This document shows positions 22,570 through 34,979 of a stretch of DNA of 64,000 nt, piece after piece. The notes under the pieces are model-generated. The model did not search any database and was not told the DNA's origin. It saw nothing but the letters and a program-made list of their open reading frames with translations. The stretch comes from Endocalyx cinctus (lineage: Eukaryota; Ascomycota; Sordariomycetes; Amphisphaeriales; Apiosporaceae). The stretch covers positions 434,001 through 498,000 of the forward strand of contig BCKC01000001.1 in NCBI GenBank assembly GCA_001600455.1, written 5' to 3'. Numbering within the stretch: the stretch's first letter is position 1; each line of letters begins with the position of its first letter. The position numbers were made by a program, and so were the translations under genes.

Positions 22570-23557
22570 GTTACCTTGTCTGCTTGTGTCTCAAATTATT
22601 TAAATACTGTCCACGGGTACAGTAGTACTTCAGATAAATCCAAACTGCATTACCAACGGTACCGGTATTTACACGTGCTGGATTCATGGATGTAAGGATC
22701 CATTGTAAGCTGACAGAATCAACGGACATAATTTTTTGAATTTTACCGTACGTACCTAGGTAAGAAATGTACGTATGTATGTGCCTAATGTATTGTAAGC
22801 AATACTTATTCGCCTCTATTCTAGACTCGCCACGCATTCAAGCGTTCTAAGGTTCGTCATAAATGCATTGTATCTACGACAGAAGCTACAGTTACCGCAA
22901 TCCCCCCTCTCGTATTAAGTGTAGATGAAAATCCGATTATTCCCTCTCTTTCCCCCCTTCTTCTTGCTTTTCCATTTCTTGTTGCTATTGTTGATAGCAT
23001 CTAAATTTTGAATCGACAAAAAAAAAAAAAAAAAAAAAACAGATTTAAGGTAAAAAGGTGTGAGTGGTACTGCATCAAACTCTCAAAATAAGTCCAGGTG
23101 CCAAGATCCATAAGATATTCAGGTATAAATCCCCTCATGATTCTAATATCAATGATAATGATGACACAATATAAAAATTTAAATTGCACTATTATATCTC
23201 CTTTCAGTCATGATAAAGACGGGACTATGTTTTGCTACATATGTATTTTAAGATTTACTATGCAAGACGCTGCATGCAGCTTTGTCCACGCTCTCTTTTA
23301 ACTCCAAACCATTAAAAGTTGTGATTTTTGTACATGTTTCCTCGTAGATAGCATCTCAGTCGTTATCTGCGGCTATACCCTCGGCAAGACCAAAAAAATA
23401 AAAGAGTAAAAAATAAAAAGGATAAATAAATGATATAATAAAATAAAATATCATTCCACATCGAATTGAATCCCCATCCAGGGGAGACTGGTATCATAAG
23501 GTGGTGGGAGGAGGTACTTGCTAGACACGAACGTAGCCATCTCGACGAGATATCATA
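22016..23557. other. Intergenic stretch between two Zn2Cys6 genes
   Basis: This is the upstream region of the first Zn2Cys6 gene and the downstream region of the second. It contains several TACCTAGGTA-like words (22497, 22753), a GGCT microsatellite at 22537-22566 and an A run at about 23018-23039. No gene is supported. Confidence 0.5.
22537..22566. repeat. GGCT tetranucleotide microsatellite
   Basis: Seven tandem GGCT units lie in intergenic DNA, preceded by GTAGGTACCTAAGTA-type sequence. Confidence 0.9.
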
Positions 23558-25758
23558 TCACCAGCTAATTCTGTCATACCGAGTCTTCAAATCCTCTTCA
23601 CCTGGGATCAACCCGCGGGTACCACACCGAATAAACGCCACGTGATCTTGAAGGTCAAATTCGACTGATCTGACCATGACACGCTTTTCTTCCGGTATCG
23701 CTGCTTTATCGCCATTTGTCCGGGGAGACGAAACTAGAACGCTTTCTCTGCGACTTCCCCAGCGAGCGTTCCCTCCAGGACCGAGGGGAACATCATCTCC
23801 AAAGCTAGGGGATCCGACAGATCCAGCGCCGGGGCTCCCCATCGTCGAACTCGAACGTGGCCTCCAGCTCTCGTCGTTGCCTTTCTCCTCTTCCTCAATT
23901 TCCGCGATCCAAGAGCCGATGCGTGCTGTCAGGCCGCTGTCCCACATTCCTTCTCTTCGAGAACTGGTCCGTAGAAGCTGGATCGCCTGACGACGAGTAA
24001 GCGGATCCCGACATTTAGTAGCGACAACAAATAGGGGCGGAACAATGCCTAGATCGGCGCTGAAGCTAGGCTTGATGTGCTTCGCCGTGTATTGACCCCC
24101 GAAAATATCTTCGTGGTTAGGCTGATGTCGGCAGAAGTGGGGATTGGGGCATCTCCTTGCGGCAGCTCGCCGCTCTTCATCTCCAATCACTTCCATCGCC
24201 AGGTTGACAATATCTCTGAAAAAGGATATGAATGGATCAAACTGCATTTCGCTATCGCTAAACGTCATGATGAACAGAATTTTGCCCATAATCTGATTCA
24301 TTTTAAGAACGGAGATAGCCGTCATCTCCTGGCTGCTCTTAGCAGGCGCTGTGCGGGATTGCAGGATAGGTTCAAAGGCTCTTGCCCAAGCCTCGATCTG
24401 TTCACCGAAGCTCATGCCGTATTGCCTTAGCGAGCCGGGTAGGACACCCATCGGACTCTTGGTCGCGTGGGAAGCCATTTGTTCTATGAACCGCATCATC
24501 TGTACGCAAAGGGTGTCCCAAGCTAATCTTGCTTCCAGCAGACTGTTGAACATTGGGGGTATCTGTAATTGGTGCGTAGACATTGGTGAACCGCCTTCGG
24601 ATTGAGGTGAATTTGGGTACTCCGACCCTTGAGGTGTGAGGCGGATAACGTACGGAGGAGGAAAGTGAAACGCCATATCATAAGATTTGGCTTGAATAGC
24701 TAGGCGTGTGAACATTTGCATGAGATCTTGCTCGACTGGTTCCTCAGGTCTGGGCAAGAAAGCCCGACGACGCTCAGCCCTCATGGTTTCGAGCAGCTTT
24801 AGGCCGTTCTGGATCTGTTTAATTGCTTGCCTGTGATGACCGATGAAGGAATCGAAGCAAGCGAGCAAAACCGAGGCCATTAAACTCACCCGTTGCGTTC
24901 CCTGATCCCCTGAACCGGCGCTGACCAGCGCTTTGATGGCCTGCCCATAGTTCTCAAACGCAACCTCCCAATGCGTAGCAGCCTGATTTGTCACTTCACC
25001 CCCAGCGGATGGTGAACTCGGAGGAGATTCCGACATTTTCTCCAGTGTCTTATAAAGAGCCCCTAATGCGACGACGGAATACTTTATGGCGGGTTCCGAC
25101 TCGCATCCTTGCAACACGCTCCGAGTCCAAAAGGTCGAATCGAAGAAACCGGATAGCTCGCTCGCCGTATGTTCTCGGAATAGCTGGAAATAACGAGCCT
25201 CTTGAGGCCGCAAAGACATGGACGAGGGCCGATGAAGGGTCAAAGAAGTGTCGGTAGGGGTTTGTGGAGGAGTTATCCTCGCCGTAGACGGTTGCGGTTG
25301 GATATCCGGACGAGGTTTAATTGCAATGCTCTTCTGCGTACGCAGTAGGGCAACGGGGACGTTGTCACCGTTCGGCTTGGGCGCAAGTTTCGGTACATCG
25401 TCAAAGTTTCTGAACCTCGGAGGAGGAGGGTATCCGAAGCACTTCCTATTAGCACGCACGCAACGCGTACATGCGGGTCGCATCTCGTCGCATTTGATCC
25501 TTCGCTGCCTGGAAGAAACATACTTTAGTACGTCGCATACAACATACCGGATACAAAACGCGCAAAAACAAACAAAATAGTAAATTTTTACGACCAGGGC
25601 GAAAACTATGGGCAGAAGCGCATGGTAGCAACATACTTGCAATTGGTGCATCCTGTTCTCACTTTCGGCCTACTGGCTCGACCTCTTCTCGGTCTCTGAG
25701 GTCCATCGCCCGGAGGTGAATTGGAAGGTCCCGCAATTGCGACAGCAGTGTCTGCCAT
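23558..25758 (-). CDS. Zn2Cys6 fungal-specific transcription factor
   Basis: Two exons (25758-25637 and 25508-23558) separated by a 128-nt intron give 690 residues. The intron interrupts the zinc cluster: TGCTNCK is completed by QRRIKCDEMRPACTRCVRANRKC after splicing, giving Cys at 37, 40, 47, 54, 57 and 64. The start is the ATG at 25758, which opens MADTAVAIAG before an Arg/Pro-rich segment. A longer unspliced frame that reads into the intron lacks the first zinc ligands and was not used. The middle region (ARYFQLFREHTASELSGFFDSTFW, then AIKYSVVALGALYKTLE) is typical of a large fungal-specific transcription factor group often labelled DUF3468 or Fungal_trans_2. It should be a nuclear DNA-binding regulator; its targets cannot be told from sequence. 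It lies in the same orientation as the other Zn2Cys6 gene, 1.5 kb upstream of it. Confidence 0.88.
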
Positions 25759-28700
25759 TATCTTTCAAGTAATGAATAAGAATATAAAGATGTTTTTCTC
25801 TCTTTTTTTTTCCTGGCGGAGCGGCGCAAAATTGTCTACATGACAAGTCATGCGACAAGGGCGCCACAGCTAGGCTGGACTGGGTGAAAAGGAAACCGGA
25901 GAATCGAAGCCCCCCGAGTTGTGCAAAATGGCGATCTAAACAGATTTTTCCCACCCTCTGGAATAACTCTTTCTAGATTTTGTTGGTTGGTATATAAATT
26001 TTGGTGTTGTTGACGGGTATTCGAACTCTTCCCAATGACGTAGAAACGCTAAACCGTTAAATAAAGCTTAATGACAGCAGGTTCGCGGCGCAGAAAAATT
26101 ATGCTATAGACCTTAAATCTAACTGCTTATTAGATATATTTTACCTAGGTGTGCATATATGGATATAGTGGATTGCAGGGGATAACGAATGAGTGAGGAG
26201 GATGGGGGAAAATAAACGAAACAGACGAAAGATAGAAAGCAAAGATGTGGAGGGGGGGGGGACACTGGATGAGGAGGGAAGAAGACGAGGGAGGGGGGGG
26301 GAGGAGTTTAACAATTGAACATACCAATAATGATCTGTTTCCGACTTAGTAACTCTGTGACTACTGTAAACAAATAAAATAGGTTAAAATAGAATAAAAT
26401 AAAGAAATTCAGAAATAAGGCTTGTTAGTCCGAGGAGTATGTCCAAATGGGTGTGCTATACAAATTTATTAGAAATTCTCGAAGACTCGAACATCTTCAG
26501 GAGATGGGAAGGTGGGATATCAAATGTATATAAGTAAGTATAATAGTATCAAGGATAGCTGTAGGTAGGCTTTGACCCTTACTATAGTACTACCTACATA
26601 GGTAATTGACATCACTAAATTAAGGGTACATCTAGGTACCGAAGCAGGCTAGCAGGGAAGCTTCAATCTAACGTAACGGATAACATCCCTAAAGGGCTAC
26701 ACTAAATATGCCAAGTTAGGCTTTTTTTTTTTCTTTCCTTTTGCTTCTTCAGAGTACAGTAGTATATTCGTACCTGTAGGGTCCTGCAAGAGTGTCATAC
26801 AAGTGGGCTGCAGGGCTGTTTAGCGCGTTGAGTAGAGTGTGATTGGGGGTTGAATTCACAAGTTCCCAAAAGAGGCGGGATGCGCTAGAAAGCAAGTGTG
26901 GCGATGCAACAAAAGTCGGTATCAAATCGAGTCAAATGAACTCATATGACGAACTAACCAAATGAGCGAAGCCGAGATAGAATTGATAGTGGGGTTACAC
27001 AGAATTCTATGTAAGTTAATGAACTTCAAAATGATTCAGATCGGAAGTAGTATTCGCAAGGGGACCTATCAAGTAGAACCTCTTAAGGATGAATTCCATT
27101 CGTTTTATCTGTCGTTGATGTGTATCTTGTAGTGTACTAAATAAGTAAGTATTTGGCCCTTAAGCATTTGGCTCTAAGGCCCTAAGGCCCTTAGTATATG
27201 TGCATGGGCCTATAGCCTAGGGTCTAGGTTAATACCTAAGTACTTAAGCTAGGTAATTTATTAGGGACTTACCTTAGCTATTAAGTAGTGCTAAGTATTT
27301 ACGTAGTATATACCTGGCAAACGTTTAGGCCATTGACTTGATTTTATCAGATCGATATCGAAGAACCAGGTAGGAATCTGATCTAACGTCTCGTAGTTGA
27401 CCCGAATCTACACTATCAAAGTGTAAAGGAGTTTGTTTCTGTGTATGTATACATCTATTCCTCTCACTATCCTCCTCTTTCTCTCTTTCCCTCTCTTATA
27501 GACTTAAGTATCCGTACTCGTACACACCTTCGAACTCCTTTTAGTAAGCTAGCTAGCTACGTGTACATAGTAGTTCCGACTGAAGCAAAAGTACATGTAA
27601 GATAAATGTTTGTGTACTTGTACGCAAAGTAATTGAATGTACCAAAGCACGTCAAATTGGTTTGGCGTATTTTTGGCATCGCCGCTTTTTCTCAGGCTCG
27701 GTTCAGTCCATCCTCAGTCACTGGATTAAGAAATTATATTATAATGTACAGCATTTAGAGCTATGCAAAAGGAAACGGTGGCTATTACGGTAAAATAAGA
27801 GAAGGGAACGTATGCTGATAGTGTAGATTGTGACAATATACTCCGTAGTTATAAATTAATCACCCGTGTACTAATCCGTATTCTTTTAATTAACAAAATG
27901 GTCCTTTCCGTTTACTACAGTATTTTTTAACCCATAACATACTACAAAACTATGCAAATTTATTCATTATGGCTCGTATCAAAGTAGATACAAACCAGAC
28001 CAGGCTCAGGCTAAGCTTAGGTTAAAAGCGGCATGGCTCAGGTAAGAGACCTAATTCGATACAGGTCGGTACATCCTGTTTCTAAAAAGAAAGATAATGA
28101 GAAAGCAAGCGCATTAATCCATGCCGCAACACTTCGTCTCACTCCGAGTTGTAAGTTTTCTATTCTGTCGTTCTATTTGCCACCGTCATCCAGATGGGAT
28201 GATGAGAGATAAACCAATTATTTTTCATATCATAACTCCCCCAGATTTCCCGGTCCCCATCTTCAGGAATCCCCCCGTTCTTATTTATCGATCCACCTGG
28301 TTTCACAAATCTCTGCACTTTTTTAAATTATTTTCTTTCTTGTCTCATATGCTTTTAAGAGTAACCGGACTCCTTAAGGAGAAGAAAATTTTTTTCTCTC
28401 GTCTGAACTTATGCTTCATGATATGACGTGGCTTACGTCCTGCAGAAATACCCTACAACAATCCTCGAACTTCGCGGAAACGGCCCGTCTACTGCTAGTT
28501 TGGTGATGGTACTCTGTACTCTGTAAGGATAAACGAGATTTGATACTTCATTACACTAAAAGTACCTTTGTGGGTACCCACCTAGCTAGTACTTAGTGTG
28601 TACTCAGCCCTATGAGAGTAATCCGATCGTCTGACTGCATCGACCCTCTTAAGACTTGGGTGTTATCTTCTCCACCAAGAAATACCTCCGTATGGTCTAC

Positions 28701-31385
28701 GACTTGTTGCATCTTTCTTCCTAATGCATGCATGAAGAGCATCATCATCACATCCTTCACTTTTCGTCCAATACGAATACTGCGATTTTTCTATCTCAAC
28801 TCTTAGATAGACCCTTTACCGTCAGCCCTATGAGTGTCACCCTGCATGGAACTATTTTGTCTTGAAGAGATTCTTAGTTGGTCGAGTTCAAAAGCATTCC
28901 TTCAGAGGCCGCCGCCTAAGAAAGGTGGGTTTCCATACGATCGGAAAACTCCAGTTTTCGCACATTTATTCTGCCTTAGGTATAAATTTCTATTATAATA
29001 ATAATAGTAATAATAATATGTTGTCTCGGATAACTTGACGGTAGTATCGTTGAAAGTTTGGTTTCCCGCCAAGTTAGTTACGGTATCACAACATGCAAAA
29101 CTATTGGCGAGTCTATTGTGCACCTGAAATGACGATCCCGCCTAGATATCAGACAATGCATATGTGAATGAGAGTTTAAATAAGTCAACCTAAGTAAATA
29201 CACTGCTTCACTCTATAGTGGTTGACAGAGAAAGTAATTCTAATATAAAAACTAACGCATACTCAGAATGAAGGATTACGACTTTGAATTATCATTGGCA
29301 ATTTTCAAAAGGTTAGTGTAACCCATGAGTGAAGCTCTCCAACAGACTTGCTCAGAAATGGATTGCCGAGACATTTACACCGAAATAACAATCTGCTTCT
29401 CCCAAGATGCAATAATTACTGAGTGTGTCAACTACCCAATAATATGGCACATATAAGTCTCGGCTCTCAAAGGATATATTAGCCCTCCTCCACTACCATA
29501 ACTCCTAAGCAAGGGGGATAAAGGCTACATCGCGATAAATATTGAAGTACCTATTCGCGAGTGGATCTTCTATTATGTACGTGTACTGTGATGTATGTAA
29601 GTACACTACTAACGTTGCAGAGACAACCCCTGCCCTGCCTAAGTTAATAGCCTATCTCATCCATGTTCCACAGGAATGTCATTTCCGCTGCGTCTCCAAA
29701 TCATTTGCTACAATCATTCAGCTAATGAGCAGCTGATGATAATGTTTGGGGTTACCCTCAATGCATCCGCGGAGGTATGTCATTGCTGCCAGAGCCTCAT
29801 CGACTATATAAATTGCAATAATGTAGTAGCCCGAGATCTGATCTAGAATATTGTGTATTGTACAACATCGTAAGTAGTAGGCTGGATGTGTTACTCGCTC
29901 CCATGGCTGGCTTCAAGTCACTTGAGAAATATATGAGTTAGCCATTCAGAGAAAAAAAGAAGAAAAAAAGAGTTTGCCACGAAAGGATCTACTAACCATT
30001 CATTTATTTTGATTCCATGATTTACGATATAGTATTTAGATGTACCGATCAGACATAGATTAGATAATATACATAAGCTACAATCGTAAATCGCTGTCTG
30101 TAAATCTTTATCACTACACCACAAAAATATAGCTTCTATTTAGATCATATTATAGATCAAACTACATGAACAATGAGCCTCGGCTCGGCACAAGAATATG
30201 CAGTGTGATCAAGTTATAATTAAAAGAAAAGCTCACACTGACAATCAGACGACGGCCGCATAATTTGATCGTGTCACGGCATGACCGAACAAGCAAGACA
30301 TAATTGACATGGCTTATTGAATAACGTGGTTCTATTCCTTTTTATTCTTTCCCGGGTTCCTTTCTTTCTTTCTTTTACCGCCGATTCGGCGCAGCGTCGC
30401 GGCGACTTCATCAAAAGAAAAAAGAAGGGGGAAAAAATGATAACCCTCCCCGCAGCCCCGTACCGGCAACAAAATATCGGTGGGAAATCGAGGCGCAGTG
30501 GCTCGCTTTGCCACAATGCCGGACATGGCCGACTGAAATCACCCCTTGTACGACGCAAGTTTCCGCTCACCCCTCCCTCCTCAAACCGCCCCCAAGAAAA
30601 GTAAAAAAAGAAAGGACAAGGAGATCGGGAATTGTTCGAGAAGCATGCGGCTACATCTAGTGTAACATTTTTTCCCTCGTTCTTTTGCACAGCCTTACGG
30701 AAGATGCCTGAGGTTTACGTATGTGTATTTGATTATCGTGAGGGTGATTATTGATTGTTTGTATGAAGATGCATCGGAGATACCCACGCCGTAGATCACG
30801 TCCATCCATCCAAATGGATCTGCGCCAGTGACATCATGCGATATACAAATCATCGTCAGTAACCTAAGCTTACCTAAGTACCCAAGCAGCCAAGTAGCTT
30901 AGACTCTTAGAGTAAGTTACATAGAAATGGAATACTTGCATTGTATTGCTGAATATCTTCGGAGGTTGTTGATTTACTTAGTATCGCAGAGGCAGAGAAA
31001 AATGAAGATTGCGTTACTATTATGAGAAGCTACTCGAAGTACTTGGTACAGTAGAGAGAAATGCTTTGCGCTTGCTTAGGGTATCTTAAGCCCTATATGT
31101 GCTAATGAACTTACATAGCAGCGCTAAATACAGCGGTGCTTCAGCACAGTCCACTAGCTAAATCAGTACGCTAATCCTTATCGATTAAACCCTGCTAGCT
31201 ATCGCCAGGAAAAAAAAAGTTAGACGAGCTCAATCCAACCTAGCATCGTCGATATCAATGACGCCAATTATCTGCTCAATTCACTGCCGTTGAGCTTTCA
31301 AACACAACGCGGTGGATTTGACTTCCCGAGTCGCAAAATCTATCTATCTACACACCCTAATAAAATCAAACAAATAAAAGCAAAA
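25759..31385. other. Gene-poor stretch (5.6 kb)
   Basis: I find no supported gene. Open frames are short and unrecognisable. The DNA is mostly AT-rich, apart from a more GC-rich patch at about 30.35-30.6 kb with an open frame rich in Lys/Arg and Phe that does not look like a protein. Features seen: a TACTCCGTA motif at 27839, clustered CTAAGGCCC and TACCTAAGTA-like words at about 27.17-27.31 kb, and a TAATAA repeat near 29.0 kb. The left end holds the promoter of the second Zn2Cys6 gene and the right end that of the small membrane protein gene. Old decayed elements cannot be excluded by eye. Confidence 0.5.
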
Positions 31386-32003
31386 ATGGCGTCTCCCAAC
31401 GCCCCCTCCACATCCTCCCCTCCCTCCTCCTCCTCCTCATCACCACCGCAGCCACCCGCCCGAGAGTTACACAACCCCTACGCGCACAACATCGCCTTGG
31501 GCGTAACGCCGATCGCCGCGCTCGCCATGTTCCTCCCGCCGCGCCAGCTCGACATGCGGATGATATTCCTCGGCGGCGTCGCCATATGGGGCACGAACCA
31601 GCTGGCGAGCGACTACACGGGACGGTCGTTCTGGGAGCGGACTCGGTCCAAGCTCCCGTCTTTCAGCGGCCCCAGCACCGGCTTGCCGACGGAGAGGGCG
31701 CAGGAAGTTCAGGAGATGATCAGGAGGGAGAGGATGGCGTTGTCTCGACAGCAGCAAGGCGGAGAGCAACAAGGAGAGCAGGAAAAGAACGATAAGGGGC
31801 TGGTGGAGAAGATATGGATGGGGAACTCTAAGGACGATTGGAGGGTGGAGAGGGCTAGGAGGGAGGCCGAGGCTCTGAGGGAGGGCGGTAAGGGCGTCTG
31901 GGGACTCGTCGTTGATCATATCACCGACGCGTTCCGACCGGCGGAGAAGAAAGATGAGGAAAAGGATAGTAAGGATAGTAATGATCCGAAGAAATCGACA
32001 TAG
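31386..32003 (+). CDS. Small predicted membrane protein (rhomboid-annotated fungal family)
   Basis: A single exon gives 205 residues. The start is the ATG in CAAAAATGGC; the frame is open further upstream but the ATG after the A-rich leader is the better start. The order is: a Ser/Pro-rich N-terminus, then two short hydrophobic segments (NIALGVTPIAALAMFLPP and MIFLGGVAIWGTN, about residues 34-85). A charged, probably helical tail rich in Arg, Glu and Gln follows, ending in a Lys/Asp/Ser-rich stretch. Fungal proteins of this length and arrangement are often annotated as rhomboid family membrane proteins, but no rhomboid Ser-His catalytic motif is visible, so protease activity should not be assumed. 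It is probably anchored in an intracellular membrane. It converges with the next gene. Confidence 0.7.
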   Translation: MASPNAPSTSSPPSSSSSSPPQPPARELHNPYAHNIALGVTPIAALAMFLPPRQLDMRMIFLGGVAIWGTNQLASDYTGRSFWERTRSKLPSFSGPSTGLPTERAQEVQEMIRRERMALSRQQQGGEQQGEQEKNDKGLVEKIWMGNSKDDWRVERARREAEALREGGKGVWGLVVDHITDAFRPAEKKDEEKDSKDSNDPKKST

Positions 32004-32439
32004 CGCGAAGGCAGAGCTGTGGTTGAGTGGTGGTGTGACGGCCTTGTACGAGGGCGGTTCGAATGGGATACGCTACTATTGATGGACTCTTTATTCATGT
32101 ATCCCGGTCTTTATATTTTCCCCCCACGCTGTATAATATACCGAGTGCTTTATGGAAGGGGGCCAAAACACAAAACTGTATATCTAGGAAGGCCACACGA
32201 AAAGTCCAATGCTGACACTTTCCTCCTTAGCTAAGTAACAATGAGTTTGGGAGAGTAAGCTAGTAAAGATGGTATTATAATGATACATGTAATAAACGAA
32301 GCCATTAGGTATATATATATATATACAAATATGATATACAAAAGTCTAGATATTAACACCTTTTTGTTCCATTCATGAGATAGACAAGCTTCGAGTCTCT
32401 ATAGATCGAGAGACGAGGATGAAGATGAGGGGAAACAAA
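32004..32439. other. Convergent 3' spacer
   Basis: This is a tail-to-tail spacer. It contains a short TA microsatellite at about 32311-32325. A tRNA-like A box and B box pair near 32010-32070 does not fold as a tRNA and was rejected. Confidence 0.45.
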
Positions 32440-33498
32440 CTAAACAAAAGAGAACTTCTCCATCTTCTTAGTTTTGATATCCTTCGGTTTTATGAAATCG
32501 TTCGATAGACTTAAACCACCCTTTACTCTGCGATTGTACTGATCCTGAAGCTTCAACTTACGTCTCGTATGTTTCGCTTCCTTCTTCTGTTTCTTCCTCG
32601 CCTCAAATTTCTCTCTTTTCGTTCTCCATTTTTGTATTAACGGCTCAACCATACGAGCAAATTCTTCTTCCCTCTCGTCCGAGCCCTCGGGTACGCCGGC
32701 GGCCCGCTGGAACTTCCTATGCCACTTGTCCATCAACAAATATGGTCGGCGCTCGCGGTGGTTCTGGGCTTCTGGCGGGGGCCGGTACCGCGGCATTAGG
32801 TGCTTGAACATGGTCTCGTACTTGATCTCGACCTCCTCGCGCGTCGGTTCACGACCCTTACTCTTTTCCGGAGAAGGGTCTGACATATAATACCTATTAA
32901 CGGCGATGGATAACTCGGCATCATCTGGGTCATCGTCCTCGCCATCGAGGCCGAGTATTTCTTCACGAGCCAAGTGCAGAAGTTCTTGCTGCGAAGGGTC
33001 TCGCTGCGAAAGCTTTCTGAGGCGAATTTCGCTTCGGGGGCTAGAGTTTCCAGCATCATTTGGGTTTTCTGACCCCTTTATTTGGACATCGTCGGGAGAT
33101 TTAGATGTAGTGTTTAGAGGAGGATTGAAGTCCCCTGGTGTTTCTGGCTCTTGTGTTGGGGCCTCGAAGGAGGATTTGGATGTAGTGTTTATAGAATTAA
33201 AACCCCGTCGTTTTTCTAACTCTTCTATTGGGGATGCGATGGGGCGAATTTTGGGCAGAGAAGCCGGGGGAATGAAGCTGGAACTGGAATCGAACTTAGC
33301 CCCCTTTCTGATCGCTGGTGTTTTATCTACCAAGAAGCGAACTGGAATTCCTTCGGACGCTAGCGCGGCGGTGATGGTAATGCGACGGTAACAGTGACGA
33401 TTCGGGGGTGGAGGGGCATTATCGAGAAATTTTAGTGGGGTCAAAGACTTTCTCAAGCTGCTTATCTTATCTCCCACTCCCCAGCTAATTCTGTACAT
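32440..33498 (-). CDS. Unrecognised basic protein, possible mitochondrial targeting
   Basis: A single exon gives 352 residues. I do not recognise the family. The first 25 residues (MYRISWGVGDKISSLRKSLT and on) lack acidic residues apart from one Asp and could form a mitochondrial presequence. The middle is disordered and contains two NTTSKS repeats. From about residue 190 the protein becomes charged and helical, with EEVEIKYETMFKHLMPRYRPP and PYLLMDKWHRKFQRAAG. It then has a strongly basic stretch (KWRTKREKFEARKKQKKEAK), ending KKMEKFSFV. The basic tail suggests RNA or ribosome association, which is a guess. Its frame length and composition support a real gene. It is divergent from the F-box-like gene. 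Confidence 0.7.
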   Translation of the reverse strand: MYRISWGVGDKISSLRKSLTPLKFLDNAPPPPNRHCYRRITITAALASEGIPVRFLVDKTPAIRKGAKFDSSSSFIPPASLPKIRPIASPIEELEKRRGFNSINTTSKSSFEAPTQEPETPGDFNPPLNTTSKSPDDVQIKGSENPNDAGNSSPRSEIRLRKLSQRDPSQQELLHLAREEILGLDGEDDDPDDAELSIAVNRYYMSDPSPEKSKGREPTREEVEIKYETMFKHLMPRYRPPPEAQNHRERRPYLLMDKWHRKFQRAAGVPEGSDEREEEFARMVEPLIQKWRTKREKFEARKKQKKEAKHTRRKLKLQDQYNRRVKGGLSLSNDFIKPKDIKTKKMEKFSFV

Positions 33499-34979
33499 GT
33501 TGTTGTGCTGTATCCTCTAAATTTAAAAGCGAGAATAACAATAATAAGTTATAAAGGGAGGACAACAAATCGCTCTTTCTTTTACTTGACGGAATTCATA
33601 ATCATTATAGAAAGATTCGGTAAAGGACTTATGATTTTCATATGCTAGAGTGTGGGCTTTGAAGTTAATATCAATAATGCGTACATACATAATAATGTGT
33701 AGTAGGTAAGTGAATTTATTTTTTTTCCCCCTTAGAAGAACTACCTAGGCTGCTAGGTACCTAGCAGTTATCGATATCGAGATAGCTTACTCAGCTATTG
33801 TAATAACGCCACATCCATCTCAGCCACACCCCCCTTTTCATATGCCAGTGTACTCTGTACTGGACAGTCAATATCTATTATCACTTCTAACATTTGTTCT
33901 TGCTCACTCTCGCTCTGTCAGGTTTCGAACTATATTTGATATTTTATCGTATTCTTGAACTACTGATAGATACATGCGTCCATATGAATTTTCAAGGTTG
34001 GCACCATCCATGGATATATATTACCTAAATAGTTTAGTTGATGCACCTTCCAACAATAGGTTAACCCATTACACTGAATAATACGCTTCCCCAGTATCAA
34101 ACTTACGATCCATGGATTATATCTTATTCCATTTCAATATTTTACTGCTACTATTGATAGAAAATACTTGCATGATTGTAAATCTCCATCACTCCCATTT
34201 TTTAATCGCTTTGCAAGGGGCAAGGCAATTACTCATTAGGAATATACCCTAGTATCTACATACTATATTATGACAAGTTAGGCGAGCATCAAGAGTATGA
34301 AGTATTCTCCGTCACTACTAAAACTATTATACCCTATTACCACGAAGTATCATATCTTCATTCCTCTCTAACTAGGTCCCGTTAATCATCTACCATCTAG
34401 GCTGTCTAAAGGAAAGACATCTAACATCAAGTCAAACAATTGTAATAGATATTTCATCATTATTTGGCTTGTTTTATCCATCAACAAATCGTCTACGGAA
34501 AATCCTATTAAAGAATATTGAACCACCTCTTCCTCATTCCCGAACGAGACAAATGATTACAGCTACAACTTAATGAATAGAGAAGTGACCTCAACAAATA
34601 TCGACCTAAACTCGTCACTTCCCTAACTTCCTCCTAAACCGTGAGAACTTCAGGTCCATTTTGTTACCTAAGGCCTTGACCAGGTGATCTCTATCAAGCT
34701 TCTTAGGGCTATTCATTTCAATGGCAGGTTATTATCACCCATTACAATATTTACAGTAGATGCCATCTAGCTTTCCTCACAATCCATTTGACATACTATA
34801 AGATCTCTTCCTGATCTATAACCAAACAACTACGGCTATACTCTCTCTATCATATCATTTAAACGTATTCAATACCATTTGCTCATAAACCCGGCTATTC
34901 TACCACAATAGCACATCTGCCGAAGAAGACGACCGGTCCCATTCGTAAGATACAGGTTCTCGACAATATATCCGACCTC
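33499..34979. promoter_or_regulatory. Divergent upstream region (1.5 kb)
   Basis: This is AT-rich DNA between two divergent starts. It carries an 18-bp palindrome at 33750-33767 next to a TCGATATCGA palindrome. No gene is supported; much of the right part may be a 5' leader. Confidence 0.45.
33750..33767. repeat. 18-bp perfect palindrome CTGCTAGGTACCTAGCAG
   Basis: It is identical to its reverse complement. Just before it, CCTAGGCTGCTAGGTAC is the exact reverse complement of a 17-mer at 5095-5111. A second palindrome, TCGATATCGA, follows within 10 bp. Confidence 0.8.

Noticed and set aside
8751..25758. Secondary-metabolite gene cluster (oxygenase plus two Zn2Cys6 regulators)
   Set aside because: No polyketide synthase, peptide synthetase, terpene cyclase, P450 or transporter lies near; NmrA and large gene-free gaps separate the genes.
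28600..28806. Short open frames on both strands, one with a peptide-like MMMLFMHALGRKMQQ start
   Set aside because: About 65 codons or fewer, no recognisable motif, no spliced continuation found; chance cannot be excluded.
30274..30690. 138-codon minus-strand open frame in a GC-richer patch
   Set aside because: Composition is dominated by Phe, Arg and Lys from A/T and purine runs; the opposite strand is equally open; no motif is seen.
32007..32075. tRNA-like A box and B box words (TGGTTGAGTGG and GGTTCGAAT)
   Set aside because: The T-arm stem does not pair and no acceptor stem can be formed; it lies in the 3' flank of a coding gene.
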